NCBI GenBank assembly: GCA_963995505.1
Contig: OZ023198.1
Coordinates: forward strand, 7,278,558-7,342,557
DNA length: 64,000 nt
DNA from: Hypericum androsaemum
Lineage: Eukaryota > Streptophyta > Magnoliopsida > Malpighiales > Hypericaceae
Direction of reading: 5' to 3'
Shown in pieces: positions 54,862-64,000 of this stretch. The notes beneath the pieces were generated by a model. It did no database searches. It worked only from the letters and a program-made list of their open reading frames with translations, and had not been told where the DNA came from. How positions within the stretch are numbered: the first letter of the stretch is position 1; the number at the start of each line of letters is the position of its first letter. Position numbers and translations under genes: made by a program.

Positions 54862-55117
54862 GTTGGTATCAGAGCTTAGGCTCTACTTCAGATCATCTAT
54901 CTTTAAATTTCGTTTTTGTTTTCATTAGTTTTCAATTATTGTTCTTATTTTATTCTAAGTTTGAGAAAGAAAAAAAAATAAAAAAAGAGGAAAAAAATTC
55001 CGAAAAAAAAGAAAGATAGAGAAGAAGGCAGCCAAGAAAAGAAGAAGAAAGAAGGCTGAAAAAAAAATCAAAAAAAAAAAGAAAAGTTGAAAGTAGAAAA
55101 AAAGAGAATCTGCAAGA

Positions 55118-55972
55118 ATGTCTTATAACTACTCAAGAAGATCCTTTGAAGGTGTTGCACCATTGGTTGGTGATCCACACACGTTTATGGACGCCCTTCT
55201 TAGTGGGATGAGGCATATAATGAGAACAGAGGTCAAGAAGCTCAGCGAAAAGGTGGACCGGATAGTGTGCAAACAAGAGAGGATACATGATGTTCCTAAT
55301 GTCTGTAGCGGAAGACAAATTCAACAAAGGAGGATGAGGGTCAAAGATGAGAAGAATTCAGGAGCTAATTTTGTTGGAGAAGTCAATGGAAAGAGGGAGA
55401 ACACCATTAACACTAAGCACGACATTGAGGGGAAGGTATGTAGTTCTGACGATTTGGAGGTTACATCTGAAGAGATTGTTGAAGAAGAGGTTTTGACATG
55501 GGAGGAATTTGGTGAATATTCTATTGACTTGTTCGATGGAGAATGTTTTGATGACTATGCCATGTCACTTCTTTACTTGAGGGATTTGTTCAATGAATCA
55601 GAATTGGTGGATGTTGTTCATATGAAGAAGTGCTTAACTGCTATTGATGGTGAACAAGAAGAACTTGTTGTTTTAGTTGACAAGGAAGATATCCAACCCA
55701 TATCTTACATGTCTCCTGATTTACATGTTGAACATATTGACTTCTTAGGTGTGGACAAGTTTAATTATGTTGGAGGTTCATCGTTGATCAACATCTGGAA
55801 TAGTTTGAAGTTCAAAGAAAGGCTTAAACGGATTAGTAGGGATTTTGCTTTTGAGTTGGAGATGACTTCAGATTCTTTAGGATCGAAGTACTTGTTCTGT
55901 TGGAAAGGAAGGTATCAAGTGCGGCCACGACGTTCAAAAAGTTCATCTTGCACCAGCATGGTTGTGAGTTAG
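55118..55972 (+). pseudogene. D3 ORF, unknown protein, early stop (284 aa)
   Basis: Same ORF as in D1 and D2 (MSYNYSRRSFEGVAPLVGDP through SSCTSMVVS). A TAG replaces the Trp codon found in D1 and D2 at the VSWQ position, removing the last ~35 residues including the PPT-encoded segment. The remainder is uninterrupted and very similar to D2, so the ORF body has been kept open while the copies diverged. No known domain was recognised. Confidence 0.8.
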
Positions 55973-56028
55973 CAAAAGCATGACGGATGCAAGGATTTGA
56001 GGACAAATCCATGTCAAGAGGAGGGGAA

Positions 56029-56648
56029 TGATATGAATCTGATCACAAGAATATTAATTTCGTTTTTTTGATGTTTTTGAGTCTGTTTAGGAAGTTAATT
56101 ATATGTTATTTTCGTTTTATAAGAGTTCTAGTCTATTTAGGAAGTCAATAATGTGAGAATTTCGTTTCTTTAAGAGTTCAAGTCAGTTTAGGAAGGTGAT
56201 TATGTGATAATCACGTTTTTAAGCAATCATAAGAGTGCTAAACTTATTTTCCTTTTTAGTTTCCCTTTTTAAGTCATATTTATCTAGTTAGAAGTTATAT
56301 TTAATTAGGAATCTCTTTGTAACAATCTGCCTATATATAAAGGCATTATCAATGAGAATAAGGAGAATAATTTGAGTACAAAAAACGTGGGCTTTGCTCT
56401 CTTGGTTCTTCGGAACTGTTCGAACACAGCGGAGGGATTCCGTTCGTTCACCTTCGACTTATCAAGCGGATCTACATCACCGTTTGTGGCGTCTTCATCA
56501 AATCAAGGTTCTTGTTTCCCTACAGCAGCGGGTCGAGGTTGTTCACACCGAGGTTCTTGCAAAGATGCAAACAACGGGTCGAGATTTCCATCAATCTGAA
56601 CGTAGATAGATCCGACTTTCGCGTGGATCCGTAACAAGATTCACATCA
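56029..56648 (+). repeat. 3' LTR of D3
   Basis: 620 bp, complete D LTR with TATA box and hairpin. It is followed by CACAT and A'' RT sequence. Confidence 0.92.
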
Positions 56649-56653
56649 CACAT

Positions 56654-57763
56654 CCTCCATGATCCATCCTTCTTAGGCACAAGTAGGACTCGAACAACAC
56701 ATGGGCTCATGCTTTCTCTCACGTACCCTTTTTCCAAAAGCTCATTGACTTGCCTCTCAAGTTCCTTTGTTTCCTCAGGATTACTTCTATATGCGGGGCG
56801 GTTAGGTATGGTAGCTCCTGGAACAAAGTCAATTTGATGCTCAATCCCTCGTATAGGTGGTAATCCAGCTGGTAGCTCTTCGGGAAAGACATCCTTGTAG
56901 TCCTGCAGGAGAGAAACAACCATACTAGGCAAGTGTGGCTCAAGTTCGTTAGTGATCAAAAGTGTCTCCCTCCACCGAAGTAAGATCATAGACTTTTTTT
57001 CAAAACAAGCTTGCTTGATTTCACTTGCTCCCACATAGTAGTTCTTTTTCCATCCCTCGGATTTTCTCTCAATGGCCGATTTCAATTCTGTTTTTCCGGC
57101 TTCTTTTGCTCGCTCCATTGTATCCTCTCTTTTGGCCGTTTTTCCTTTCTGTTTTTCGGCTTCTTCTCTCCTCTCAATTCGTTTCTTTTGCTCACCTTTT
57201 TTTCTCTCATCACTTTCTTTTTGTACCTTCATCTGATCTTCACAAACTTGTGATGGCGCTAAGGGTGCCAAAGTGAACACACGCCTATTGAGTGTGAATG
57301 AGTACTTGTTGGTGTGTCCGTCATGAGTTACTCTTCTATCAAACTGCCACGGCCTCCCCAACAGTAGGTGACTAGCTTGCATTGGCACAACATCGCACAA
57401 CACTTCATCTTCGTACTTGCCAATGCGGAATGTCACTAGCACTTGCTTCTCCATTCGTACTTCTCCACTATCATTCAGCCATTGCAGCTTGTAAGGTTTA
57501 GGGTGTTTCTTCGTGAGTAACCCTAACTTCTCAACCATAGTAGTGCTTGCCATGTTAGCACAGCTGCCTCCATCAATGAGGACACTACACACCTTGTCCT
57601 TGACATAACACCTTGTATGGAAGATATTCTCCCTTTGTGCTTTGTCATCTTCTTCTCTTGCTTGCAAGTTCAAGGCTCTTCTTGCCACTAGAGTGAGTCC
57701 TTCAGAAACTTGAATTTCCTCTTCGGATACGTCTTCCAATGAAGGCATGCTATCATAATCCAA
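56654..57763 (-). pseudogene. A'' Gag end, protease and RT start
   Basis: Reading leftward from 57763: [20 protein letters not shown] (the Gag end seen in A1), the protease [25 protein letters not shown], the Lys/Glu-rich linker, YYVGASEIKQACF, then the RT start ([41 protein letters not shown]) to the D3 site. The frame is open. Gag upstream of DYDSMPS, with the CCHC knuckle, is missing; the sequence changes at 57764 to an A2 LTR in the other orientation. Confidence 0.88.
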
Positions 57764-58554
57764 TGATGTGAGCACACCTACGAACACACCTACATTCAAG
57801 CCACAAGACTCACGGCAAGTGCACGTACCAATTGGACCGGTGACACGAGCAAGAGCCAAAAAGTTTCAGGCAGAATTTAATGGATTAATGCAAGAAGTCT
57901 GGGATCAAGATGGTGCGTACAAGCACAAGGACGTGCATGAGGCCGACGCTAAGCCCATGCATGTGATAGAGGCTATTTTGGAAGCTTGATATGCACGCAA
58001 ACTTCTGGATGCAAGCGCACATGGAGAATCAGAAAGAATCAACCTATTTAGGCTGTGCATCTACTTGTTAGGACGTGCAACTATTAGTTATTCTATTAGA
58101 TATTATTTACTTCGATTATTTCCTATTTTAGTTGAATAATTCGGCCAGAATATCCTTAGATTAGGAAAGAGAGTTTTGGCCAGCCTTTGAGCTCCTTTTA
58201 AGGAGTTAGCTTGTTTAGGAATACCTTGGTACTTTGGAGCCTATATAAGGAGGTCTCCTAGCAATAAAACGGACACAACTTTTGAGATTGATAATTTTGT
58301 GAGTTAGATACTCCTTGCATGTTCTTACTAATTGCTGGATTGCTTAGCTTGAGCGAAACTTTCCACTTATCAAACGATTCATCCATCATCGTTTGTGGCG
58401 TGGTTTGACTTGGACCATAGGTTCTCGAATTTCCATTGCTTGGGTTGCTGATCTTCTAGACCAAGGTTCTTGCAAGGCTCGAGCTCGGGGGTTGCGGTCT
58501 CTTCCATCCAAAGTAGCACGGTCCGTTGTGGATCTCCTGCCGAGGTTCATATCA
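57764..58554 (+). repeat. LTR of a plus-strand A2 element
   Basis: A 791-bp LTR starting TGATGTGAGCAC and ending GGTTCATATCA, homologous to the A'' LTR but inverted. Its start encodes the tail VPIGPVTRARAKKFQ to PMHVIEAILEA (stop at 57989). A TATA-like TATATAAGG lies near 58242 and the hairpin at 58372-58394. Left flank TCCAA. Confidence 0.9.
58372..58394 (+). promoter_or_regulatory. Conserved LTR hairpin (family A2 version)
   Basis: AAACGAT (58372-58378) pairs perfectly with ATCGTTT (58388-58394) around the loop TCATCCATC. Two stem pairs differ from A1 on both sides, so pairing is preserved (G-C to A-U). Flanks CACTTATC and GTGGCGT as in the other families. Confidence 0.65.
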
Positions 58555-59082
58555 TTTGGTATCAAAGCCACGGCTTGCTACTATCTATCCTTACCTTTCC
58601 TTTTGTTGGTCTAGTATCCAATTCATTTTTTTTATAAGTAGTTTGATTCGTTTGTGTTTCGAGCAATCAGATTCGTGACTTAGTTATTCTAGGTTGTGTA
58701 TTCTGATCAAAAGAAAAAAAAAGAAAAAGAAAACAAAAGAAGAAGCAAGACTAAATAGGAAATTGCAAGACTAAAGCGGAGCAAGGCGAATTGGAAAGCT
58801 TGTCATTAAAGAGAAAATGCAAAAGAAACAAAAGAGGAAGCAAGGAGCAAAAAACCAATAGGCGGACAGAAAACAAGAGGAAGTCACTCCGAAGTAATCT
58901 ACGTGCAACGCAAGAAAACAAGGAACTACCTTTGATAGTGATCCGTGTAGTTCAAGCAAAGCCTTGTTAGCTTAGTACGAACGTACAAGAGTATCACGAG
59001 AGGAAAAAGGCAAGAGTTTGTGAGTGCATTAGAGAGAAAAGTCAAATAATTGAGTGCAAACACGAGTGAATTTGAGTGCAAC
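58555..59082 (+). mobile_element. Leader of the plus-strand A2 element, truncated
   Basis: A PBS-like TGGTATCAAAGC (one change) is at 58557-58568, followed by the A-type leader with a purine tract (about 58708-58745) and the GAGAGGAAAAAGGCAAGAG motif near 58998. It ends at GAGTGCAAC where D4 begins. No gag follows in the window. Confidence 0.85.
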
Positions 59083-60704
59083 TGATATGAATCTGATCAG
59101 CAAGAAGATTAATTTCGTTTTTGAGGTTTTTGAGTCTGTTTAGGAAGTTAATTATATGTTATTTTCGTTTTATAAGAATTATAGTCTATTTAGGAAGTCA
59201 ATAATGTGAGAATTTCGTTTCTTTAAGAGTTCAAGTCAGTTTAGGAATGTGATTATGTGATAATCACGTTTTTAGCAATCATAAGAGTACTAGACTTGTT
59301 TTCCTTTTCAGTTTCCTATTTTTAAGTCATATTTATCTAGTTAGAAGTTATATTTAATTAGGAATCTCTTTGTAACAATCTGCCTATATATAAAGGCATT
59401 ATCAATGAGAATAAGGAGAATAATTTGAGTACAAAAAATGTGGGCTTTGCTCTCTTGGTTCTTTGGAACTGTTCGAACACAGCGGAGGGATTCCGTTCGT
59501 TCACCTTCGACTTATCAAGCGGATCTACATCACCGTTTGTGGCATCCTCATCAAATCAAGGTTCTTGTTTCCCTACAGCAGCGGGTCGAGGTTGTTCATA
59601 CCAAGGTTCTTGCAAAGGTGCAAACAACGGGTCGAGATTTCCATCAATCTGAAAGTAGATAGATCCAGCTTTCGCGTGGATCCGTAAAAAGATTCGTATC
59701 AGTTGGTATCAGAGCTTAGGCTCTACTTCAGATCATCTATCTTTAAATTTCGTTTTTGTTTTCATTAGTTTTCAATTATTGTTCTTATTTTATTCTGAGT
59801 TGGAGAAAGAAAAAAAATAAAAAAAGAGGGAAAAAATTCCGAAAAAAAGAAAGATAGAGAAGAAGGCAGCCAAGAAAAGAAGAAGAAAGAAGGCTGAAAA
59901 AAAATCAAAAAAAAAAGAAAAGTTGAAAGTAGAAAAAAAGAGAATCTGCAAGAATGTCTTATAACTACTGAAGAAGATCCTTTGAAGGTGTTGCACTATT
60001 GGTTGGTGATCCACACACGTTTATGGACGCCCTTCTTAGTGGGATGAGGCATATAATGAGAACGGAGGTCAAGAAGCTCAGCGAAAAGGTGGACCGGATA
60101 GTGTGCAAACAAGAGAGGATACATGATGTTCCAAATAACTGTAGCGGAAGACAAATTTAACAAAGGAGGATGAGGGTCAAAGATGAGAAGAATTCAAGAG
60201 CTAATTTTTGTTGGAGAAGTCAATGGAAAGAGGGAGAACACCATTAACACTAAGCACGACATTGAGGGGAAGGTATGTAGTTCTGACGATTTGGAGGTTA
60301 CACCTGAAGTGATTGTTGAAGAAGAGGTTTTGACATGGGAGGAATTTGGTGAATATTCTATTGACTTGTTCGATGGAGAATGTTTTGATGACCATGCCAT
60401 GTCACTTCTTTGCTTGAGGGATTTGTTTAATGAATCAGAATTGGAGGATGTTGTTCGTATGAAGAAGTGCTTAACTGCTATTGATGGTGAACAAGAAGAA
60501 CTTGTTGTTTTAGTTGACAAGGATGATGTCCAACCCATATCTTACATGTCTCCTGATTTACATGTTGAACATATTGACTTCTTAGGTGTGGACAAGTTTA
60601 ATTATGTTGGAGGTTCATCGTTGATCAACATCTGGAATAGTTTGAAGTTCAAAGAAAGGCTTAAACGGATTAGTAGGGCTTTTGCTTTTGAGTTGGAGAT
60701 GACT
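59083..60704 (+). mobile_element. Element D4, 5' part, cut by A4
   Basis: D-family 5' LTR (59083-59701, 619 bp), PBS (59704-59715), leader and a broken ORF, ending at GATGACT where the A4 LTR starts. Left flank GCAAC. Its 3' LTR would lie beyond A4, outside the window. Confidence 0.9.
59954..60704 (+). pseudogene. D4 ORF, broken
   Basis: Same ORF as D1-D3, but a TGA replaces Ser early (MSYNY then stop), another stop follows CSGRQI near 60158, and an extra base near 60207 (AATTTTTGTTGG) shifts the frame. From about 60210 (GEVNGKRENTINTKHDIEG) the open frame continues to LEMT, where A4 interrupts it. Clearly non-functional. Confidence 0.85.
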
Positions 60705-61508
60705 TGATGTGAGCAAGCCTAAGGACGCACCTACTATCAAGCTTGTAGACTCGAAGCAAGTTCAAGTTCTGGTTGGGCCAATGACAAGAGCACGAGCTAG
60801 GAAGTTGCAATCTGACTTCAATGGATTAATGGAAGAAGTTTGGGCTCAATCAAGTGCGTGGAGGACCAAGGACGTCCAAGAAGCCCAAGGGAGGCCCATG
60901 CACGTTTTGGAAGCTGAATGGGAGGCTTGACATGCACGTAAGCTGCTAGATGCATGCGCACATGGAGAATCAAGAAGAATCAGCCTATTTAGGCCGTGCA
61001 TCTACTTGTTTTGGACGTGCAGCTAGTAGTTATTCTATTAGATATTATTTGCTTATATTTTTCCTTATTTAGATGAATAAGTTCGGCCAGAATCTCTTAG
61101 AATAGGAAAGAGAGTTTTGGCCAGCCTTAAACTCCTTAGTTGGAGTTAGTTTCGTTTAGGAAAGTTGTAAGACATATGGAGCTTATATAAAGAGGCGTCC
61201 CCCTTCAATAAACACACAACAATTCGGAAATTGCTTAGCATTGGCTAATTGAGAGTTTTGATACTCGTTTGTTCTTGCTTAGGCTGGTGAGTCGTCTTGG
61301 CTAGAATTTATCTTTCACTTATCAAGCGGATCATCCATCCCCGCTCGTGGCGTGATACGACCTTAGGTCAAGGTTCAGAAGCTCTTGCAGCGGGTTAAGG
61401 TTCAATTTCGTGCCTTAGTTCTTGTGAGTTCTTGTGAGTTGTGATCTGTTCCATTCTAAAGTAACAAACGGTCCGAGTTGTGAGTCTTTTCCGCGAAGAT
61501 TCATATCA
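60705..61508 (+). repeat. 5' LTR of element A4
   Basis: An 804-bp family-A LTR, TGATGTGAGC to ATTCATATCA, with TATA-like TTATATAAAGAGG near 61183 and the hairpin at 61324-61345. The open tail frame at its start ends at 60930. Left flank TGACT. Confidence 0.92.
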
Positions 61509-61685
61509 GTTGGTATCAGAGCTTAGCTTGTTACTTTAGTTCATTATCCTTGTTATTTTTGTTCTTGTTGGTTCGTTTTGTTGCTTGTTATTTTTTGTTC
61601 TTGTTGGTTCATTTTCTCTCCTCGCTGTTTGAGAGAAAAGAGAGGAAAACAAACGAGTGAAGCAAGAAAAGAAAGAAAAGAAAAG

Positions 61686-61717
<32 letters not shown>

Positions 61718-62132
61718 AAAGGAAAGAAAAGAAAAAGAAAAAAGGAAGCCGCAAGCTAAAGAGGAAGCAAGCTAAATTGGAAGTCTCAAGCTAAAGAGGA
61801 AGCAAATCCGAGGGAAGCTAGCAAACTAAGGAGGCGCAACAGCTGATCAAGAAAGGGGACGAGCACGACTAAACGAAAGACAAAGAGGAACTTTAACATT
61901 CTGTTTGTTAAAGCGTGAAGCTCAAGCAAGGCCGTTCTAGCCTTAGTAAGAACATACAAGTATCACGAGAGGAAAAAGGCAAGAGTGTGCGAGTACCTTG
62001 GAGAGAAAAGCCAAATATTTGAGTGCAAACACGAGTGAACTTGAGTGCACCATACATTGAGAGTATACACGTAAGGGAGTGAGCTTGTGATGCCATATTG
62101 TTTTTTACTAACCAATTTTTCTTGCAGCAAAC
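61509..62132 (+). mobile_element. A4 leader with PBS
   Basis: The PBS TGGTATCAGAGC is at 61511-61522. Purine tract about 61670-61745. CTTGCAG ends at 62127, five bases before the ATG at 62133. A1-like donor motifs (GTAAGA, GTAAGG) are also present. Confidence 0.88.
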
Positions 62133-64000
62133 ATGTCGCATGAAGGTCAAACTATGGAAAACATAGACCTTAAGTTATTAGTGGATGCCTTGGCCGGGAA
62201 GCTCGAGCGGATGGTGCAAGCTCAGATGGAGCCTTTGCAACTACGCGTGGATGCCGTGGAGAATTCTCGTGACAACCCCCATACGCGAGGCGAACTCCAA
62301 AGGCGTAGGAGAGGAGTACCTATTGGAGAATCGAGCGGAGCTGATTCTGAATCTGAAGAAGGCGTAGGCTCTACAAGGAGTCTTAGGAGAGCAAGAACAA
62401 ACCGTCAACCTAGGGAGGCAAGGCCAAAGAGAGACGACAACATAGGGAGTATCAAACTGAAGATACCTTCCTTTGCTGGTCGTTCTTACCCGGAGGCGTA
62501 CTTGGAGTGGGAGAAGAAGATTGAGTTCGTGTTTGATTGCCACAATAGCTCCGAAGAAAAGAAGGTAAAACTTGCCATCACCGAATTCACTGATTATGCT
62601 ATAACTTGGTGGGATCAACTTGTGACTAGCAGGAGGAGAAATAGAGAACACCCTATAGCTACTTGGGAAGACATGAAAGTGGTGATGAGGAAGAGATTTG
62701 TTCCAAGTCATTACTATAGAGAGCTGTATAAGAAGTTACAAGGAATGAGGCAAGGAAGTTTGAGTGTGGAGGAGTATTTCAAACAGATGGAGATGGCCAT
62801 GATAAGAGCTGATATAGATGAAGATAGAGAAGTTACAATGGCAAGGTTCTTGAATGGACTCAATCCTGAAATTCAAGACAAAGTTGAGTTGCAACACTAT
62901 GTGGAGTTGGAGGACATGGTGCATATGGCAACGAAAATTGAGAAGCAACTCAAGAGAGGAGAGGGGAGAACAAAAGCTACATTGAATTCTACTTGGAAGC
63001 CAAACTACCAAAAGAAGTTTGACAAGCCACAAACAGCCAAAGTAGAGCATAAATCCGAGAGTTCTCAAGCTAATTCTCAAAGGAAAGTGGAAGTCACTCC
63101 AGCTAGGAACCGTGACATCAAGTGCTTTAAGTGTCAAGGAAGAGGGCACATCTCAAGTCAATGCCCTAACAAGCAAGCAATGGTGATTAAGGAGAGTGGA
63201 GAGATTGAAACTGAAGAAGAGGATTCGGAGCATGAAAGCATGCCTTCTTTGGAGGACGTATCCGAGGAAGAGTACCAAGCTGCTGAGAGGCTTACTCTTG
63301 TGTCTAGAAAATGATGTGGCTCAAAGAGAAAATATTTTTCACACAAGGTGCTATGTCAAAGACAAGATGTGTAGTGTCATCATAGATGGAGGAAGTTGTG
63401 CTAATGTTGCAAGCACTACTATGGTGGAGAAGTTAGGGTTACTCACGGGAAAACACCCTAAGCCTTACAAACTACAATGGCTGAATGATAGTGGAGAAGT
63501 ACGAGTGATGAAGCAAGTATTGGTAGCATTCCGCATTGGCAACTATGAGGATGAAGTGTTGTGTGATGTTGTACCAATGCAAGCTGGTCACCTATTGTTA
63601 GGAAGGCCGTGGCAGTTTGATAGGAAAGTGCATCATGATGGCTACACCAACAAGTATTCACTTATACTTAAGAAGAGAGTAATCACCTTGGCACCCTTGT
63701 CACCATCACAAGTTTGTGAAGATCAACGTCAGTTGCAAAAAGAAAGTGATGAGCAAAGAGAGCGTGACAAGAAGAAAAAGAATGAGAGGAGAGAAGAAGC
63801 CGAAAAAAAGATAAGAAAAACGGCCAATGGAGAGGAAAAGATTGAGAAAACAAAAGAAGCCAGAAAAACATAAATTAAAACGGCCAAAGAGAGAAAAACC
63901 GAGAGTTGGAAAAAGAGTTACTATGTGGGAACAAATGATATTAAGCAAGCATGCTTTGAAAAGAAGCCTATGATCTTACTTCGGTATAGAGAGGCGCTTT
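62133..64000 (+). pseudogene. A4 gag-pol, 5' part, frameshifted and stopped
   Basis: The ATG at 62133 begins [12 protein letters not shown]; Gag with the CCHC knuckle ([14 protein letters not shown]) is intact to about 63305. There a 29-bp deletion between short AGAA repeats, relative to A1, removes [10 protein letters not shown] and shifts the frame. The shifted frame encodes the protease ([11 protein letters not shown]) and linker until a TAA near 63871, where A1 has a Glu codon. The element continues past the right edge of the window. Confidence 0.9.

Larger units (their letters stand above)
54280..56648 (+). mobile_element. Element D3, complete non-autonomous element
   Basis: LTRs at 54280-54861 and 56029-56648, flanked by perfect CACAT (54275-54279, 56649-56653), inserted in the RT region of A''. 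The Met PBS follows at 54864-54875 and the PPT CAAGAGGAGGGGAA precedes the 3' LTR. The 5' LTR lacks 40 bp of the 3' one, between GGTCGAG repeats. Confidence 0.93.
25396..57763 (-). mobile_element. Element A'' (family A2), outer host of the nest
   Basis: One minus-strand family-A-type element recognised in seven pieces: 3' LTR (25396-25541 and 30610-31254), pol end (31255-32102), a 36-bp integrase piece (35470-35504), integrase/RNase H/RT (53194-54279), and RT start, protease and Gag end (56654-57763). The gaps are filled by I, the D2/J composite, C (with B and A1) and D3. Junction duplications link the pieces: CCAAG around I, GGCA(A/G) around D2/J, CACAT around D3. Its gag 5' half, leader and 5' LTR are not in the window; homology stops at 57763 against an A2 LTR of opposite orientation. 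Confidence 0.85.

Overview
This window looks like plant nuclear heterochromatin, most likely from a dicot. It contains no recognisable cellular gene, tRNA, rRNA or CRISPR array. Everything I can identify is either one short-period satellite or LTR retrotransposon sequence of the Ty3/gypsy superfamily. The plant assignment rests on the primer-binding site TGGTATCAGAGC, which matches the 3' end of plant initiator tRNA-Met and recurs after nearly every 5' LTR, and on Gag-Pol proteins that resemble plant chromovirus-type elements. The fused C-terminal pol tail and the FNVADL(S/T)P ending resemble CRM/Galadriel-like lineages. I assign lineage from memory of the families, not from a search.

Layout. 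Positions 1-24764 are a 10/11-bp A-tract satellite (1-1618, 2944-5283, 19759-22229, 24627-24764) broken by: a truncated family-A LTR plus leader (1619-2943); element E (5284-19758, minus, TSD AAAGA), which contains the 5' half of element F and, inside F, element A3 (8007-14757); and the non-autonomous element D1 (22230-24626, TSD CAGGA). An LTR of another family (G, 24765-25390) then abuts a large Russian doll. The outer element, A'' (family A2, minus, about 25396-57763), is interrupted by I (25542-30604, inside its LTR), by a D2/J composite (32103-35464), by C (35505-53193) and by D3 (54280-56648). C contains B (39399-51834), and B contains A1 (41163-47972). The right end holds an A2 LTR with leader in plus orientation (57764-59082), a truncated D4 (59083-60704) and the 5' part of another family-A element, A4 (60705-64000).

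Element classes. (1) Family A/A2: autonomous, single gag-pol ORF of about 1595 codons, LTRs of about 800 bp beginning TGATGTGAGC and ending ATTCATATCA; the last ~75 codons of the ORF lie inside the 3' LTR. (2) Family B-like (B, C, E, F, I): related Gag-Pol proteins starting MADPND, with five quite different LTRs of about 485-520 bp. (3) Family D: 2.4-kb non-autonomous elements with LTR ends, PBS and PPT like family A, carrying one conserved ORF of unknown function. LTR-LTR divergence increases outward through the nest (A1 about 0, B about 0.4%, C about 2%), agreeing with the insertion order.

Most notable: an intact, very young autonomous copy (A1); a hairpin in the transcribed part of the LTR that keeps its pairing by compensatory changes across four LTR families (A, A2, D, J), including the non-autonomous one; an LTR-encoded protein tail conserved across A, A2 and the D2/J chimera; and a satellite whose 10- and 11-bp units (21-bp dimers in places) put A-tracts in phase with the DNA helix.
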